The translations under genes were made by a program, and so were the position numbers. DNA of 64,000 nt from Pseudoalteromonas luteoviolacea (GTDB lineage Bacteria > Pseudomonadota > Gammaproteobacteria > Enterobacterales > Alteromonadaceae): assembly GCF_001696455.1 (NCBI RefSeq), contig NZ_MAUJ01000004.1, positions 186,001-250,000 on the forward strand, in the 5' to 3' direction. This document shows positions 9,023 to 17,605 of the stretch, piece by piece. The stretch's first letter is position 1, and the number at the start of each line of letters is the position of its first letter. The notes under the pieces were generated by a model. It did no database searches and had not been told where the DNA came from. It saw only the letters and a program-made list of their open reading frames with translations.

Positions 9023-9364
9023 TTAATCTCGTGTATCAATGTGCTTTTGGAGTGCCTCTAGTTGTGCCAATATGGCTAAAAACTGCTCTCCAAGCTCGGT
9101 AACTTGATATTCAACTCGGGGCGGTAGCTCGTTAAAACTGACTTTGTTTAAAATACCAAACTCGACGTTGCGCTTGAGGCACTGGTTAAGCACTTTTGTG
9201 CTAAGTCCATCGACTGCCCGCACCATTTCTCCCGGTCGATTGATACCTTCTTGTAACAGTTGGTAGACCGTAAGAGACCATTTGCATCCGTAAATTGTTT
9301 CAACCATACGCGCACTTTGGCTGGGGGCAATTTTCTGTGAAATTTTTTTTGCTTTAGTATTCAT
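9023..9364 (-). CDS. HxlR-family winged-helix regulator
   Basis: 113 residues carrying the HxlR layout: IYGCKWSLTVYQLL, GEMVRAVDGLSTKVLNQCLKR, then the wing PPRVEYQVTELGEQF. The usual GKW is GCKW here, giving Cys27, with a second Cys62 in the recognition-helix region. Some HxlR proteins (YodB, HypR) sense quinones or electrophiles through Cys, so a redox-responsive role is possible but inferred. Divergent from the dehydrogenase at 9470, with palindromic candidate operators between the two genes. Confidence 0.9.
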   Translation of the reverse strand: MNTKAKKISQKIAPSQSARMVETIYGCKWSLTVYQLLQEGINRPGEMVRAVDGLSTKVLNQCLKRNVEFGILNKVSFNELPPRVEYQVTELGEQFLAILAQLEALQKHIDTRD

Positions 9365-9370
9365 AAATAT

Positions 9371-9419
9371 GTACCAAAAAGTACCTAGCTTACCAATTTG
9401 TACTTACTATTCAGTAAGT
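9371..9419. promoter_or_regulatory. candidate HxlR operators
   Basis: Two palindromes lie between the divergent HxlR and dehydrogenase genes: GTAC-caaaaa-GTAC (9371-9384) and ACTTACT-attc-AGTAAGT (9402-9419). HxlR-family dimers typically bind short dyads in such intergenic regions. Binding is inferred from position and symmetry only. Confidence 0.5.
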
Positions 9420-9469
9420 TCGCCTATGCCTAATATTATCACGAATCAACAAACTCTGTAGGTGAACAA

Positions 9470-10240
9470 ATGAACTTTACAAAATCTGGTCGCGCTTTGA
9501 TAGTGGGTGGCTCAAGTGGCATGGGCTTTGAAACAGCAAAAATTTTACTCAACCACAATGTACCCGTGACGATAGTTGCAAATAATGCGGATAAATTAAA
9601 AAGTGCAGAGCAGACACTCAAATCTCAGGGCGATGTGACAAGCGTTCAACTGGATCTATACAACCGCCAAGCCGTGCAAGATTACATTGTATCGCTGTCG
9701 CAATCGGGTGAAGAAATCCGTTATTTAGTCAATGCCGCAGGGTATTTTTCACCATTGGCGTTTTTAGATCACAGTAGCGCAGATTTTGATCGCTACCATG
9801 AATTGAATCGAGCCTTGTTTCTCATCACCCAATCAGTTGCGCACAATATGATTGCCCATGGCGGTGGCAGTATCGTAAATATTGGATCTATGTGGGCAAA
9901 ACAAGCCATTGGTGCCACACCTTCCTCAGCATATTCTATGGCAAAAGCAGGCTTACATTCATTGACTCAACATCTCGCAATGGAATTAGCTGCGCATAAC
10001 ATCCGTGTTAACGCGGTGTCTCCTGCGGTCGTCAAAACCCCAATTTATGGCGCTTTTATTGAACCTCAAGATATCGAAGAAACGTTAAGTGGATTTGATA
10101 ATTTCCACCCAATAGGCCGTATTGGCGAGGCACGTGAAGTTGCGCAAACAATTGCTTACTTACTCAGTGACAGTACTCAATGGGTGACTGGGGCCAATTG
10201 GGATATCGATGGCGGGGTGATGGCTGGCAGAAACGCTTAA
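9470..10240 (+). CDS. short-chain dehydrogenase/reductase (SDR)
   Basis: 256 residues of classical SDR architecture: a cofactor-binding GGSSGMG (13-19), NAAG (88-91), and a catalytic triad Ser140, Tyr155 and Lys159 (YSMAK). The C-terminal RIGEAREVAQTIAYLLSD and GANWDIDGG are standard for the family. It reduces or oxidises a small carbonyl/alcohol using NAD(P). The substrate cannot be read from sequence. It is the probable target of the divergent HxlR regulator, which favours a role in detoxifying a reactive compound (inference). Confidence 0.9.
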   Translation: MNFTKSGRALIVGGSSGMGFETAKILLNHNVPVTIVANNADKLKSAEQTLKSQGDVTSVQLDLYNRQAVQDYIVSLSQSGEEIRYLVNAAGYFSPLAFLDHSSADFDRYHELNRALFLITQSVAHNMIAHGGGSIVNIGSMWAKQAIGATPSSAYSMAKAGLHSLTQHLAMELAAHNIRVNAVSPAVVKTPIYGAFIEPQDIEETLSGFDNFHPIGRIGEAREVAQTIAYLLSDSTQWVTGANWDIDGGVMAGRNA

Positions 10241-10301
10241 ACACACTGAGAGGTTCCCTTTGATGTGTGATTTAACTTCGAGTTGGTCACTTATAAATAA
10301 T

Positions 10302-10331
10302 GATTACTAGCATGAAAAAATGCTGGTAATC
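10302..10331 (+). terminator. hairpin terminator after the SDR gene
   Basis: A 12-bp stem (GATTACTAGCAT / ATGCTGGTAATC with one G-T pair) with an A-rich loop lies 61 bases after the SDR stop and before the next gene. Confidence 0.6.
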
Positions 10332-10394
10332 ACCTTGTATTTGAAGGATATTTATCGCTAAACAAAGCCTTTTAACAATGAAGGAGTAAAGGCG

Positions 10395-11510
10395 ATGAAA
10401 ACGGTGGTAATACTGGGAGGGTATGGCAATTTCGGGAAAAGGGTGGCGATGGCCCTTGCTGAAGAGGGGGCCGTTCATCTTGTCATCGCTGGAAGAAATT
10501 TGTCCAAGGCGCAAGCATGTGTAGATAGCTTAAGCACAATGGCAAAAGCCACACTTGAAGCGTGGCAAATCGATATTTTCGCTGTTGACTTCGCACATCA
10601 ACTGCAACAGCGTTCGCCATTTTTAGTCATTCATACCGGGGGACCCTTTCAAGGTCAGGGGCATGGCGTTCCTCAAGCCTGTATTGATGCCCATGCCCAT
10701 TACATTGACCTTGCCGATGATAGGCAATTTGTTTGTGACATCACTCAACTAAACTCAGCAGCCAAAGCGCATAATGTGTTAGTCGTCAGCGGTGCGAGTT
10801 CTGTACCAGGGCTCTCTTCAGCCGTTATCGAGCATTACCTGTCTGGGTTCGAGACCATCAATAGCATAGATATTGCCATCGCTCCGGGCAACCAAGCGGA
10901 ACGAGGTCTGGCGACGATTGCCGCAATTTTGTCTTATACGGGTCACCCCTTTCAGGCGTTTAATGAGGGCCGGTGGCAACCCGCGTACGGTTGGATGGAC
11001 GCAAAAGTAAATGACTTTGGCGGCATAGCCAAAAAACGAGGGCTAGCCAATGTGGATGTCCCGGACCTGTTGATTTTTCCTGAGCGCTACAAGGTCACTG
11101 AGAGAGTCTCCTTTCAGGCGGGGTTAGAGTTGCCGATACTACATTGGGGTATGGTTTTTATGGCGATGTTGGCTAAGCGTGGGTGGGTAAAAAACTGGGC
11201 TCCTTATGCAAAACTGATCAGCTCAATGAGCAATGTATTGTTGCCTTTTGGCAGTGATATTGGCGCAATGGAGGTGCGTATTTCAGGAGCCGCAAGGGCG
11301 CATAAGGAATTAATTTGGCGATTATATGCACCAGGCGGTCAAGGGCCTTACATTCCAACCCTGTCGGCCATTATCATTGCGAAAAAACTACTGTCAGGCG
11401 ATATCATGAAACATGGCGCTATGCCATGCGTTGGGTTGTTCGAGCTGGCTGATTTTGACGCATACTTTGCAGCGTATGGCATTTATGCTCAAACGGAGGT
11501 AAGGCCGTGA
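10395..11510 (+). CDS. saccharopine dehydrogenase-like NAD(P)-binding oxidoreductase
   Basis: 371 residues. The N-terminus is a Rossmann fold (VVILGGYGNFGKRVA) followed by the segments HTGGPFQGQGHGVPQACIDA and HYIDLADDR, typical of the saccharopine-dehydrogenase-like superfamily (trans-acting enoyl-reductase type) rather than true lysine metabolism. It is the first gene of a three-gene operon with a DUF2269 and a DoxX-like membrane protein. This combination is seen repeatedly in proteobacteria, but the joint function is unknown. AAGGAG precedes the start, and the end overlaps the next start. Confidence 0.8.
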   Translation: MKTVVILGGYGNFGKRVAMALAEEGAVHLVIAGRNLSKAQACVDSLSTMAKATLEAWQIDIFAVDFAHQLQQRSPFLVIHTGGPFQGQGHGVPQACIDAHAHYIDLADDRQFVCDITQLNSAAKAHNVLVVSGASSVPGLSSAVIEHYLSGFETINSIDIAIAPGNQAERGLATIAAILSYTGHPFQAFNEGRWQPAYGWMDAKVNDFGGIAKKRGLANVDVPDLLIFPERYKVTERVSFQAGLELPILHWGMVFMAMLAKRGWVKNWAPYAKLISSMSNVLLPFGSDIGAMEVRISGAARAHKELIWRLYAPGGQGPYIPTLSAIIIAKKLLSGDIMKHGAMPCVGLFELADFDAYFAAYGIYAQTEVRP

Positions 11511-11983
11511 TGGAACCTTATTTTGTTGCCAAACTCATTCATATATTGGCTGCGGTTGTTGTGACAGGAACAGGCGCAGGGATTGCCTTCTTTATGTTTA
11601 TGGCAAACCGCTCGAACAATCCGCAAGCAATCTATATTACAACAAAGCTGGTTGTTTTGGGTGACTGGCTGTTCACAACCCCTGCTGTAATCACACAAGT
11701 GGTTAGTGGTGTGTACCTGATGCATTTACTTGGTTATTCGTTTGATTCTGATTGGTTTTATGCAGTGGCAGGGTTATTTACCTTGATTGGAGTGTGTTGG
11801 TTACCAGTGCTAAAAATTCAGTATCGTTTGCGCGATTTAGCGCAGCTAGATGCAAACAAAAATCACGTTTCGAAAGAGTTTAAATCTTTGATGCGGATAT
11901 GGACTCTTCTAGGCATTCCCGCGTTCGTCGCGATATTAGTCATCTTTTGGCTGATGGTCTTTAAACCGCTCTCGGTCGTTTAA
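11507..11983 (+). CDS. DUF2269 family membrane protein
   Basis: 158 residues with four hydrophobic segments and the opening KLIHILAAVVVTGTGAGIAFF typical of DUF2269. GTG at 11507 and ATG at 11510 both fit the strong GGAGGT at 11495-11500. Either way it overlaps the stop of the upstream oxidoreductase, so the two are probably translationally coupled. Possibly a membrane partner of that oxidoreductase (inference). Confidence 0.85.
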   Translation: MMEPYFVAKLIHILAAVVVTGTGAGIAFFMFMANRSNNPQAIYITTKLVVLGDWLFTTPAVITQVVSGVYLMHLLGYSFDSDWFYAVAGLFTLIGVCWLPVLKIQYRLRDLAQLDANKNHVSKEFKSLMRIWTLLGIPAFVAILVIFWLMVFKPLSVV

Positions 11984-11986
11984 TTT

Positions 11987-12403
11987 ATGTGGATAAATAT
12001 GAAACCCATTTTTGACATGGCCTGTTACTCTTTGGCTTTGGTATGGATTTTTACTGGGTTAACTTCGATATTTTTTGCCCCTGAAGTTGGATTTGAGATT
12101 TTGGCACGGGCGCAGATAACCGGTGTGCTTGCCCAAATAGCAGTGTATGGGGGCGGGGTACTTGATATTGTTCTAGGGGGATGGCTTATCACGCGTTATG
12201 CGCTTGGATTTTGCTGTCTCGTTCAAATTGTAACCATCTGTACCTACAGCATATTGTTGACATTTATCGATGCCTCTTTTTGGCTTCACCCCTTTGGGCC
12301 TGTGACTAAAAACTTACCCATTTTGGTGTTGATCGCTTGGTTATATCAAGCTGACAAGGAAGCTCAGGTTGTTGAACAAAAACGCAAAGGCACCCATCAG
12401 TGA
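11987..12403 (+). CDS. DoxX-like membrane protein
   Basis: 138 residues with four membrane helices. LVWIFTGLTSIFFAP, then GVLDIVLGGWLI, and the final PFGPVTKNLPILVLIAWL fit the DoxX-like family. It begins 3 bases after the DUF2269 stop, so it belongs to the same operon. ATG at 11999 (MKPIFDM) is an alternative start. Biochemical role unknown. Confidence 0.75.
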   Translation: MWINMKPIFDMACYSLALVWIFTGLTSIFFAPEVGFEILARAQITGVLAQIAVYGGGVLDIVLGGWLITRYALGFCCLVQIVTICTYSILLTFIDASFWLHPFGPVTKNLPILVLIAWLYQADKEAQVVEQKRKGTHQ

Positions 12404-12465
12404 GTTTTGAATAATATGAAATTGCTATCTATAGTGTAGGAGAGAACATTTGTTGGAGAGGTCGT

Positions 12466-13467
12466 GTGCGGTTAGCTGGGTTTGTTTTGTTGCTTGGGCT
12501 AATTTGTAACAGTACAACTGCCGCCACCATTGATGATAAAATTAAAGAAGCGGAAGATTACCTGCGTATAGATCCATCTCGTTCACTGACGATTCTTAAT
12601 GCCATTCCACATATCCATGCTATGACAAACGCGCAACAAGTACGATGGCATATTGCTGCAATGCGTGCAGCAGTCCCCACCGGTGACTCGAAGTTACTTA
12701 TAGATTCTTTAGAAGTGGTATTTCACCACCAAAAGCACCCTTATTTTATCGACAAACTGGTGTCTATTACGAGTGGGACTGGAATATGGCTACGTAAGCA
12801 TGATTATCTACAGGATGCGCAACTAAGCTTTGAGTGTTCATACAAGTACGCCATAAATGATAGACAGCGACTGACTCTGACCAATAGCCTCGCATTGCTG
12901 GCTAGGCAGTTAAATGACTTGGAAAAAGCGAAGTCGCTCTATGTGAAGGCAAAAAAGATGGCGCGCTTAGCAGACAGAAAAAACCTGCTCGCAATTATCG
13001 AAAATAACCAAGGTATGATAGCCCTAGAAGAAGGCAATATTACATTGGCTGAGCAGCACTTTAGGGCAGCACTTGCGGGTTATCAAAATGTGGACAAACG
13101 TTCGGGGCAAATCTCTGCTGGGGTCAATTTATTGTTTGTGTTTGTGATCCAGCAGCAATGGATTAATTTTCAAAGATTATACCAACCGACAGAAACACTG
13201 GCCCAAGCTTTTCCAAATACGGCTAAGCAATCGCTCCTAATGTGGTTAAATACACGTTTCAAACATATGCAGGGTGATCCGCTCAGTGAACAAGAAAAAA
13301 CCACGCTTTTATCTGCATTTGAGCAACTTGATGACGACAGGATTAGGGCATTAGTGAGGCTGCATCTCGCTGGCGCAATGGATGTTGTTTTACCTAAAAG
13401 GACCACCTCAAAACCCGTTCGATTCAACCGGCCTTGGTTTGAAAAAGTAAAGCAATGTGATTGGTGA
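12466..13467 (+). CDS. secreted TPR-like protein
   Basis: 333 residues starting at GTG with GGAG 7 bases before it. Signal peptide cleaved near TTA-ATIDD. The rest is helical, with TPR-like pairs (about 125-215: SYKYAINDRQRLTLTNSLAL, LEKAKSLYVKAKKMA, ITLAEQHFRAALAGY). No enzymatic motif was seen. TPR proteins in the periplasm usually act as scaffolds. It precedes the fibrinogen-like secreted protein by about 110 bases on the same strand, so a functional link is possible. Confidence 0.7.
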   Translation: MRLAGFVLLLGLICNSTTAATIDDKIKEAEDYLRIDPSRSLTILNAIPHIHAMTNAQQVRWHIAAMRAAVPTGDSKLLIDSLEVVFHHQKHPYFIDKLVSITSGTGIWLRKHDYLQDAQLSFECSYKYAINDRQRLTLTNSLALLARQLNDLEKAKSLYVKAKKMARLADRKNLLAIIENNQGMIALEEGNITLAEQHFRAALAGYQNVDKRSGQISAGVNLLFVFVIQQQWINFQRLYQPTETLAQAFPNTAKQSLLMWLNTRFKHMQGDPLSEQEKTTLLSAFEQLDDDRIRALVRLHLAGAMDVVLPKRTTSKPVRFNRPWFEKVKQCDW

Positions 13468-13577
13468 TTTGGTTTTAATTATCACTAAATTAAAGAATTA
13501 TAAGCATATTATATTATTGAATTCATGACAGTGTATGCCATCATCGTGGTGATTTAACAATGATAAAAAGGACTATC

Positions 13578-14621
13578 ATGACCCAATTAACCGCGCTAAT
13601 TTTAGCCACGCTTTCAACTTCAACGCTCGCCTCGAATACTCAGTGGGAATTACATACCGATACTCAGTTAAATGGTGTACTTGAGCCGAGTGCTGCGCAA
13701 GTACAGAAACTGACGATAACAAGACATGCCAATCAATTTAACGCCGTTGACAGCGCGTCTCCAGATACGGCTGTGATTCAGGGTGAGCTTGAACACCCTA
13801 ACACGTTTGAGCTCGGCTCTGGTGTGGTGCAACGAATCCAATTTTCAATTGCTAAAGCAGGCAGTCGCATTTATTTTCTCGGTCACGGAAGCGAGCAGCA
13901 GGGGTACCAAGGTACATGGTATGGACCAAACAATGATGCAGGTGATTTTAGGCTAGATACTAAATCAGCAGATGTATCAGTGCCGATTAACTGTGCACAA
14001 ATCCTAAGTGAAAACCCTGAGGCATTGTCGGGTATTTATACCATAGATCCAGATGGCGCTGGTGCGCATGAACAATTTGAAGCCTATTGCGATATGGAAA
14101 CAGACGAGGGCGGCTGGACGCTCATTGGGACTTACAGCAAGTCAGAGCCCGGCGGAAAGCAATACATCAGTGAATATGCGCCTCAACCAGATACAACGCC
14201 GACAAACCCTGCTACAGGTTTATATCAAGGCTCAATGGGGTCTTTCAGAGATATAAAAGAGCAGGTTGCATGTGACTTTGCGAGCTGCAGAAATGCATAC
14301 CAAACAGCAATGAGCGAAGCTGAGCTAGAAATGGTACGTTACACATGGGGTTATTTAGATCAGCAAGAAAAGCAGAAAAATACACCGTTGCCGGATTGCC
14401 GAGCAACCTATCAAGCTACTGGCACGACGTTCACACATTGTTTGATTAACATTGATAGAAATAACACCAATGTTGTGGGTTGGCAGCGTGATATTCATGC
14501 CGGAAATCATTCTTGTTGGCTGGCGCACGGCGTGTATAGACCCACTTCACTTGGCTCATCACGATGCAGTTACCTAGCTCAGGCAAACGGGACCCGTTGG
14601 GGGCTGTTGTGGGCTCGATAA
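13578..14621 (+). CDS. secreted fibrinogen-like (GGGWT-type) domain protein
   Basis: 347 residues from ATG 13578, preferred over 13560 because AAAAGGA precedes it. Signal peptide to about STLAS. The N-terminal half (to about 140) is a beta-rich region of unknown kind. It is followed by a fibrinogen-related C-terminal-like module: INCAQIL, LSGIYTIDPDG, FEAYCDMETDEGGWTLIG, then several Cys. The YCDM...GGWTL core is the hallmark of fibrinogen-like/intelectin folds that bind glycans in animals and occurs in marine bacterial exported proteins. A carbohydrate-binding role is inferred. The closing NGTRWGLLWAR may be part of the domain. Confidence 0.75.
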   Translation: MTQLTALILATLSTSTLASNTQWELHTDTQLNGVLEPSAAQVQKLTITRHANQFNAVDSASPDTAVIQGELEHPNTFELGSGVVQRIQFSIAKAGSRIYFLGHGSEQQGYQGTWYGPNNDAGDFRLDTKSADVSVPINCAQILSENPEALSGIYTIDPDGAGAHEQFEAYCDMETDEGGWTLIGTYSKSEPGGKQYISEYAPQPDTTPTNPATGLYQGSMGSFRDIKEQVACDFASCRNAYQTAMSEAELEMVRYTWGYLDQQEKQKNTPLPDCRATYQATGTTFTHCLINIDRNNTNVVGWQRDIHAGNHSCWLAHGVYRPTSLGSSRCSYLAQANGTRWGLLWAR

Positions 14622-14859
14622 AGTGACAGGCTGAGTGCGGTCACCCGTTTAATCGCGCTCTTCACGAATGAATGGCAAAGTGCAGCGTCGCTGTTGCTTT
14701 GCCTGTTTGTTGATAAAATACATGCGTTAACTTTGTGCCTTCTAATCCAGATTAAGTGTGATCTCTGCTTAAAGGGTGTGGCATAGACGACGTTGACACC
14801 ACTGTAGATCAAACACATCGCATTATTAATGATTGGCAACTAAGAAGCGTATGAAAATT

Positions 14860-14885
14860 AATGCCGTACCGCCGATACCGGCATT
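14860..14885 (-). terminator. terminator of leader-peptide gene 1
   Basis: A 7-bp stem AATGCCG / CGGCATT with a 12-base loop lies 16 bases after the stop of the small gene and is followed on the minus strand by AATTTTC. It would end a monocistronic peptide message. Confidence 0.6.
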
Positions 14886-14901
14886 GAGAAGTATGATAAG
14901 T

Positions 14902-15087
14902 CTATTGTCTACACCCTCTATGCGGAGTGGTAATACAAGGACCATTTGTCCAACAAGGCATCTGCCCTGATTGACACCAGTAGTCTTTTGAAGCGATTGC
15001 TCCACCTCCGATTTCGTTTGTAGCTTCTTGATTTAATTGTTTACTACTAAGCTGTTTAATGTCTTTCTTATTTAACTTTAATTTCAC
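14902..15087 (-). CDS. Gly-Gly leader peptide 1 (RiPP-like precursor)
   Basis: 61 residues, starting at GTG with AAGGA exactly 7 bases before it. The N-terminus MKLKLNKKDIKQLSSKQ matches the peptides at 19367 and 50911 at Met1, Lys2, Leu3, Leu5, Lys8, Leu13, Ser14 and Gln17. An IGGGA motif (26-30) looks like a double-glycine leader end. The presumed core of about 31 residues has four Cys (38, 45, 51, 59), two Trp, and Gly/Pro-rich spacing. The combination of a conserved leader and a variable Cys-rich core suggests a ribosomally made, modified peptide. No modification enzyme is adjacent. It is divergent from a secreted S9 peptidase whose paralogue sits beside peptide 3. Alternatives are a bacteriocin-like or a small secreted signalling peptide. 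Confidence 0.65.
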   Translation of the reverse strand: MKLKLNKKDIKQLSSKQLNQEATNEIGGGAIASKDYWCQSGQMPCWTNGPCITTPHRGCRQ

Positions 15088-15495
15088 TTTGAATTCCTTT
15101 TTGGTCGTTTTTTACCCACGTTTAAGTTTGCAGAATGTGATAGCGCTGTCAATTGCAAAGTAAGACATTACCCATAATACAAGTTGGCATTGCATTTTAT
15201 TCATAGGTGTATACACGAAATTGATATATCTATTTGTTTTTTATTAAAAAATTATTTCACAAGCAATTTTTATTCTTTGGATGAACGCAAAAGCTCGCCC
15301 TATATTTGGGAGGCTAGAGTGAGCTGACACATTATAAATTACGATATTTCAGGTAGTTGGTCGCAATAAGCTTTTATTTGTACGGTGTATTGAGGCATCG
15401 TTATGCTCAATTGAGCAAATTGTGGTACACGGTCGTGTACTCAAGGTGACGCGTTTAGGGCATTAACTGCGTTGACTATTACAATCCCCACGAGT
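15088..15495. promoter_or_regulatory. divergent intergenic region between leader peptide 1 and S9 peptidase
   Basis: About 400 bases of A+T-rich sequence with no convincing gene. Near the peptidase it holds two adjacent palindromes: GCTCAATTGAGC (15405-15416) and GTACACGGTCGTGTAC (15425-15440). A TTGACA box lies on the peptide side (minus strand, about 15148-15153) without a good -10. The palindromes are candidate operators. Confidence 0.45.
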
Positions 15496-17565
15496 ATGGA
15501 TATGAGAAAATACAAAAACTTACACGCAGCTGTTTGTGTGGCAAATGTACTTGCAGCTACGTCATTTATGGCTAACAGTAGTCCAAATTTACCGAGTGAT
15601 ATTTGGCAATACGAAGATGTTTTTAACATCGAATATGCTGCTTCCCCAGAGGTTCACCCAAGCGGGTATAAAGTACTATATGAGCGTCGCGCAATGGACA
15701 TTATGTCTGACAGTGTTCGCGCTAACTTGTGGGAACTAGATTTAAAGAATAAAACACACAGCCCATTATTATCTGGTAATAAGCAATATCGCAGTGCGCG
15801 TTATTCACCAGATGGCACGCGTGTGGCTTATTTGACCAATGCTGAAGGTGACAATCAACTTTATGTTCGTTGGTTAGAGAGTGGTAATACTGCTCGAATT
15901 ACGAATGTTACGCACAGTGTGAACAACCTAAGCTGGTCACCGGATGGTAAATGGATAGTGTTTACTATGTTTAAGCCCAAAGCGCACAGTGGTATTTTTA
16001 CAGAAATGCCAAAGAAGCCAGAAGGTGCAACATGGGCGGGTGAGGCGACCTATATTGATACCAAGCTTTATCGCAGAGACGGTGGCGGCTTCATTAAGCA
16101 TGGCTATGAACATATTTATATTGTGCCATCAGAAGGTGGCACGCCACGGCAGTTAACAACGGGTGACTTTCATCACCGCTCACAGTTAACGTGGAGTGAA
16201 GACAGCAAGTCTATTTACTTTAGTGCTGATCGACACAAAGATTGGCAAGATAGACCCAGAGAGTCTGATATTTACCGCCTAGATGTGGCGACTCAAAATA
16301 TTACACAAATAACCAATGAGGTTGGACCTGAGTACGGGCCTAAAATCAATTACCAAAGAAACAAGGTTGCCTACCTTGGGTTTAAAGATAAAAAACGTTC
16401 AAGTCAAAATGTCGATATATATATGATGAGCCTAAATGGCGAAGACGTTGTGAACTTAACTGGCGCTTTAGATCGTCCTATCCAGTCTCACCAATGGGAT
16501 AAAAAGGGTCGAGGTTTATACTTTAGCTACGACGACCACGGCCAGCAGTACGTCGGGCATGTTACTTTAAAAGGCAAAATTACGGAAAAAATAGCCGCAT
16601 TAGGTGGACAATCCTTAGGTCGACCATATACCTCTGGAGACTTTGCTGTTGCAGGTAATGGCCGCCTCGTTGTAACAGCGGCGAATACTCAACGACCGGC
16701 TGATTTGGCTTTGGTAGACAAACGCCGTAACGTATCTATGTTAACTGAACTCAACGAAGATTTTCTCGGCCATAAACAGAGTGCTGAGGTGAAGGCGTTG
16801 ACGGTCAAATCTTCTGTGGATGGACGCGATATTGAGGCTTGGTATGCATTGCCCCCCAATTTCGATAGCAGCAAAAAATACCCTATGATCTTAGAAATCC
16901 ACGGTGGCCCGCACACGGCATATGGTCCTAATTTCAGCACTGAAGTACAGTTAATGGCTGCAAAAGGGTATGTGGTTGTGTGGTCTAACCCCAGAGGAAG
17001 CACCTCATATGGAGAGGAGTTTGCCAACTTAATTCATCATGATTATCCCTCGAAAGATTACAATGATTTAATGGACGTTGTTGATGGTATGGTGGCCAAA
17101 AAATTCATTGATAATCACAATTTGTTCGTAACTGGTGGTTCAGGTGGCGGGGTATTAACCGCCTGGATTATCGGTAATACAGATAGGTTTAAAGCTGCGG
17201 TAGTCGCAAAACCCGTGATTAACTGGATCAGTTTTGTGCTGACAGCAGATGCATATAATTATTATGCGAAATACTGGATGCCAGGTATGCCTTGGGAAAA
17301 AACAGAGCACTTATGGAAACGCTCGCCGCTCTCTCTCGTCGGTAATGTAAAAACGCCGACGATGCTGCTAACGGGTGAATTAGATTATCGAACCCCGATG
17401 AGTGAAACAGAGCAGTACTACCAAGCATTGCAGCTACGTAATATTGATACCGCGATGGTACGCATTCCTAAAGCAGGTCACGGTATTGCGGCAAAACCAA
17501 GTAACCTTATTCAAAAGGTTGGTAATATTATTGCGTGGTTCGAAAAATATAAAAATCAGCAATAA
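15496..17565 (+). CDS. secreted S9 family peptidase, paralogue A
   Basis: 689 residues from ATG 15496. A frame from TTG 15472 is longer but has no better start signal. The N-terminal hydrophobic stretch (VCVANVLAATSFMA) is an atypical signal peptide. Residues about 30-420 form a beta-propeller with repeated YSPDG, WSPDG and WSEDS blades. The C-terminal alpha/beta-hydrolase domain has GGSGGG with the nucleophile Ser (about residue 549), Asp in GELDYRT (about 630) and His in AGHGIA (about 662). These features define acylaminoacyl-peptidase/dipeptidyl-aminopeptidase-like S9 enzymes, which cleave short peptides. Closely similar to the enzyme at 48467-50515, and both are divergent from a small leader peptide, which suggests a role in its processing or turnover (inference). 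Confidence 0.85.
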   Translation: MDMRKYKNLHAAVCVANVLAATSFMANSSPNLPSDIWQYEDVFNIEYAASPEVHPSGYKVLYERRAMDIMSDSVRANLWELDLKNKTHSPLLSGNKQYRSARYSPDGTRVAYLTNAEGDNQLYVRWLESGNTARITNVTHSVNNLSWSPDGKWIVFTMFKPKAHSGIFTEMPKKPEGATWAGEATYIDTKLYRRDGGGFIKHGYEHIYIVPSEGGTPRQLTTGDFHHRSQLTWSEDSKSIYFSADRHKDWQDRPRESDIYRLDVATQNITQITNEVGPEYGPKINYQRNKVAYLGFKDKKRSSQNVDIYMMSLNGEDVVNLTGALDRPIQSHQWDKKGRGLYFSYDDHGQQYVGHVTLKGKITEKIAALGGQSLGRPYTSGDFAVAGNGRLVVTAANTQRPADLALVDKRRNVSMLTELNEDFLGHKQSAEVKALTVKSSVDGRDIEAWYALPPNFDSSKKYPMILEIHGGPHTAYGPNFSTEVQLMAAKGYVVVWSNPRGSTSYGEEFANLIHHDYPSKDYNDLMDVVDGMVAKKFIDNHNLFVTGGSGGGVLTAWIIGNTDRFKAAVVAKPVINWISFVLTADAYNYYAKYWMPGMPWEKTEHLWKRSPLSLVGNVKTPTMLLTGELDYRTPMSETEQYYQALQLRNIDTAMVRIPKAGHGIAAKPSNLIQKVGNIIAWFEKYKNQQ

Positions 17566-17605
17566 ATCACGCTAGTGAGGGCATTTCATGCTCCACTGAG
17601 TCTAT

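Noticed and set aside
14639..14658. Short stem after the fibrinogen-like gene
   Set aside because: Only five base pairs (GTGAC/GTCAC) and no T-run, too weak to call a terminator.
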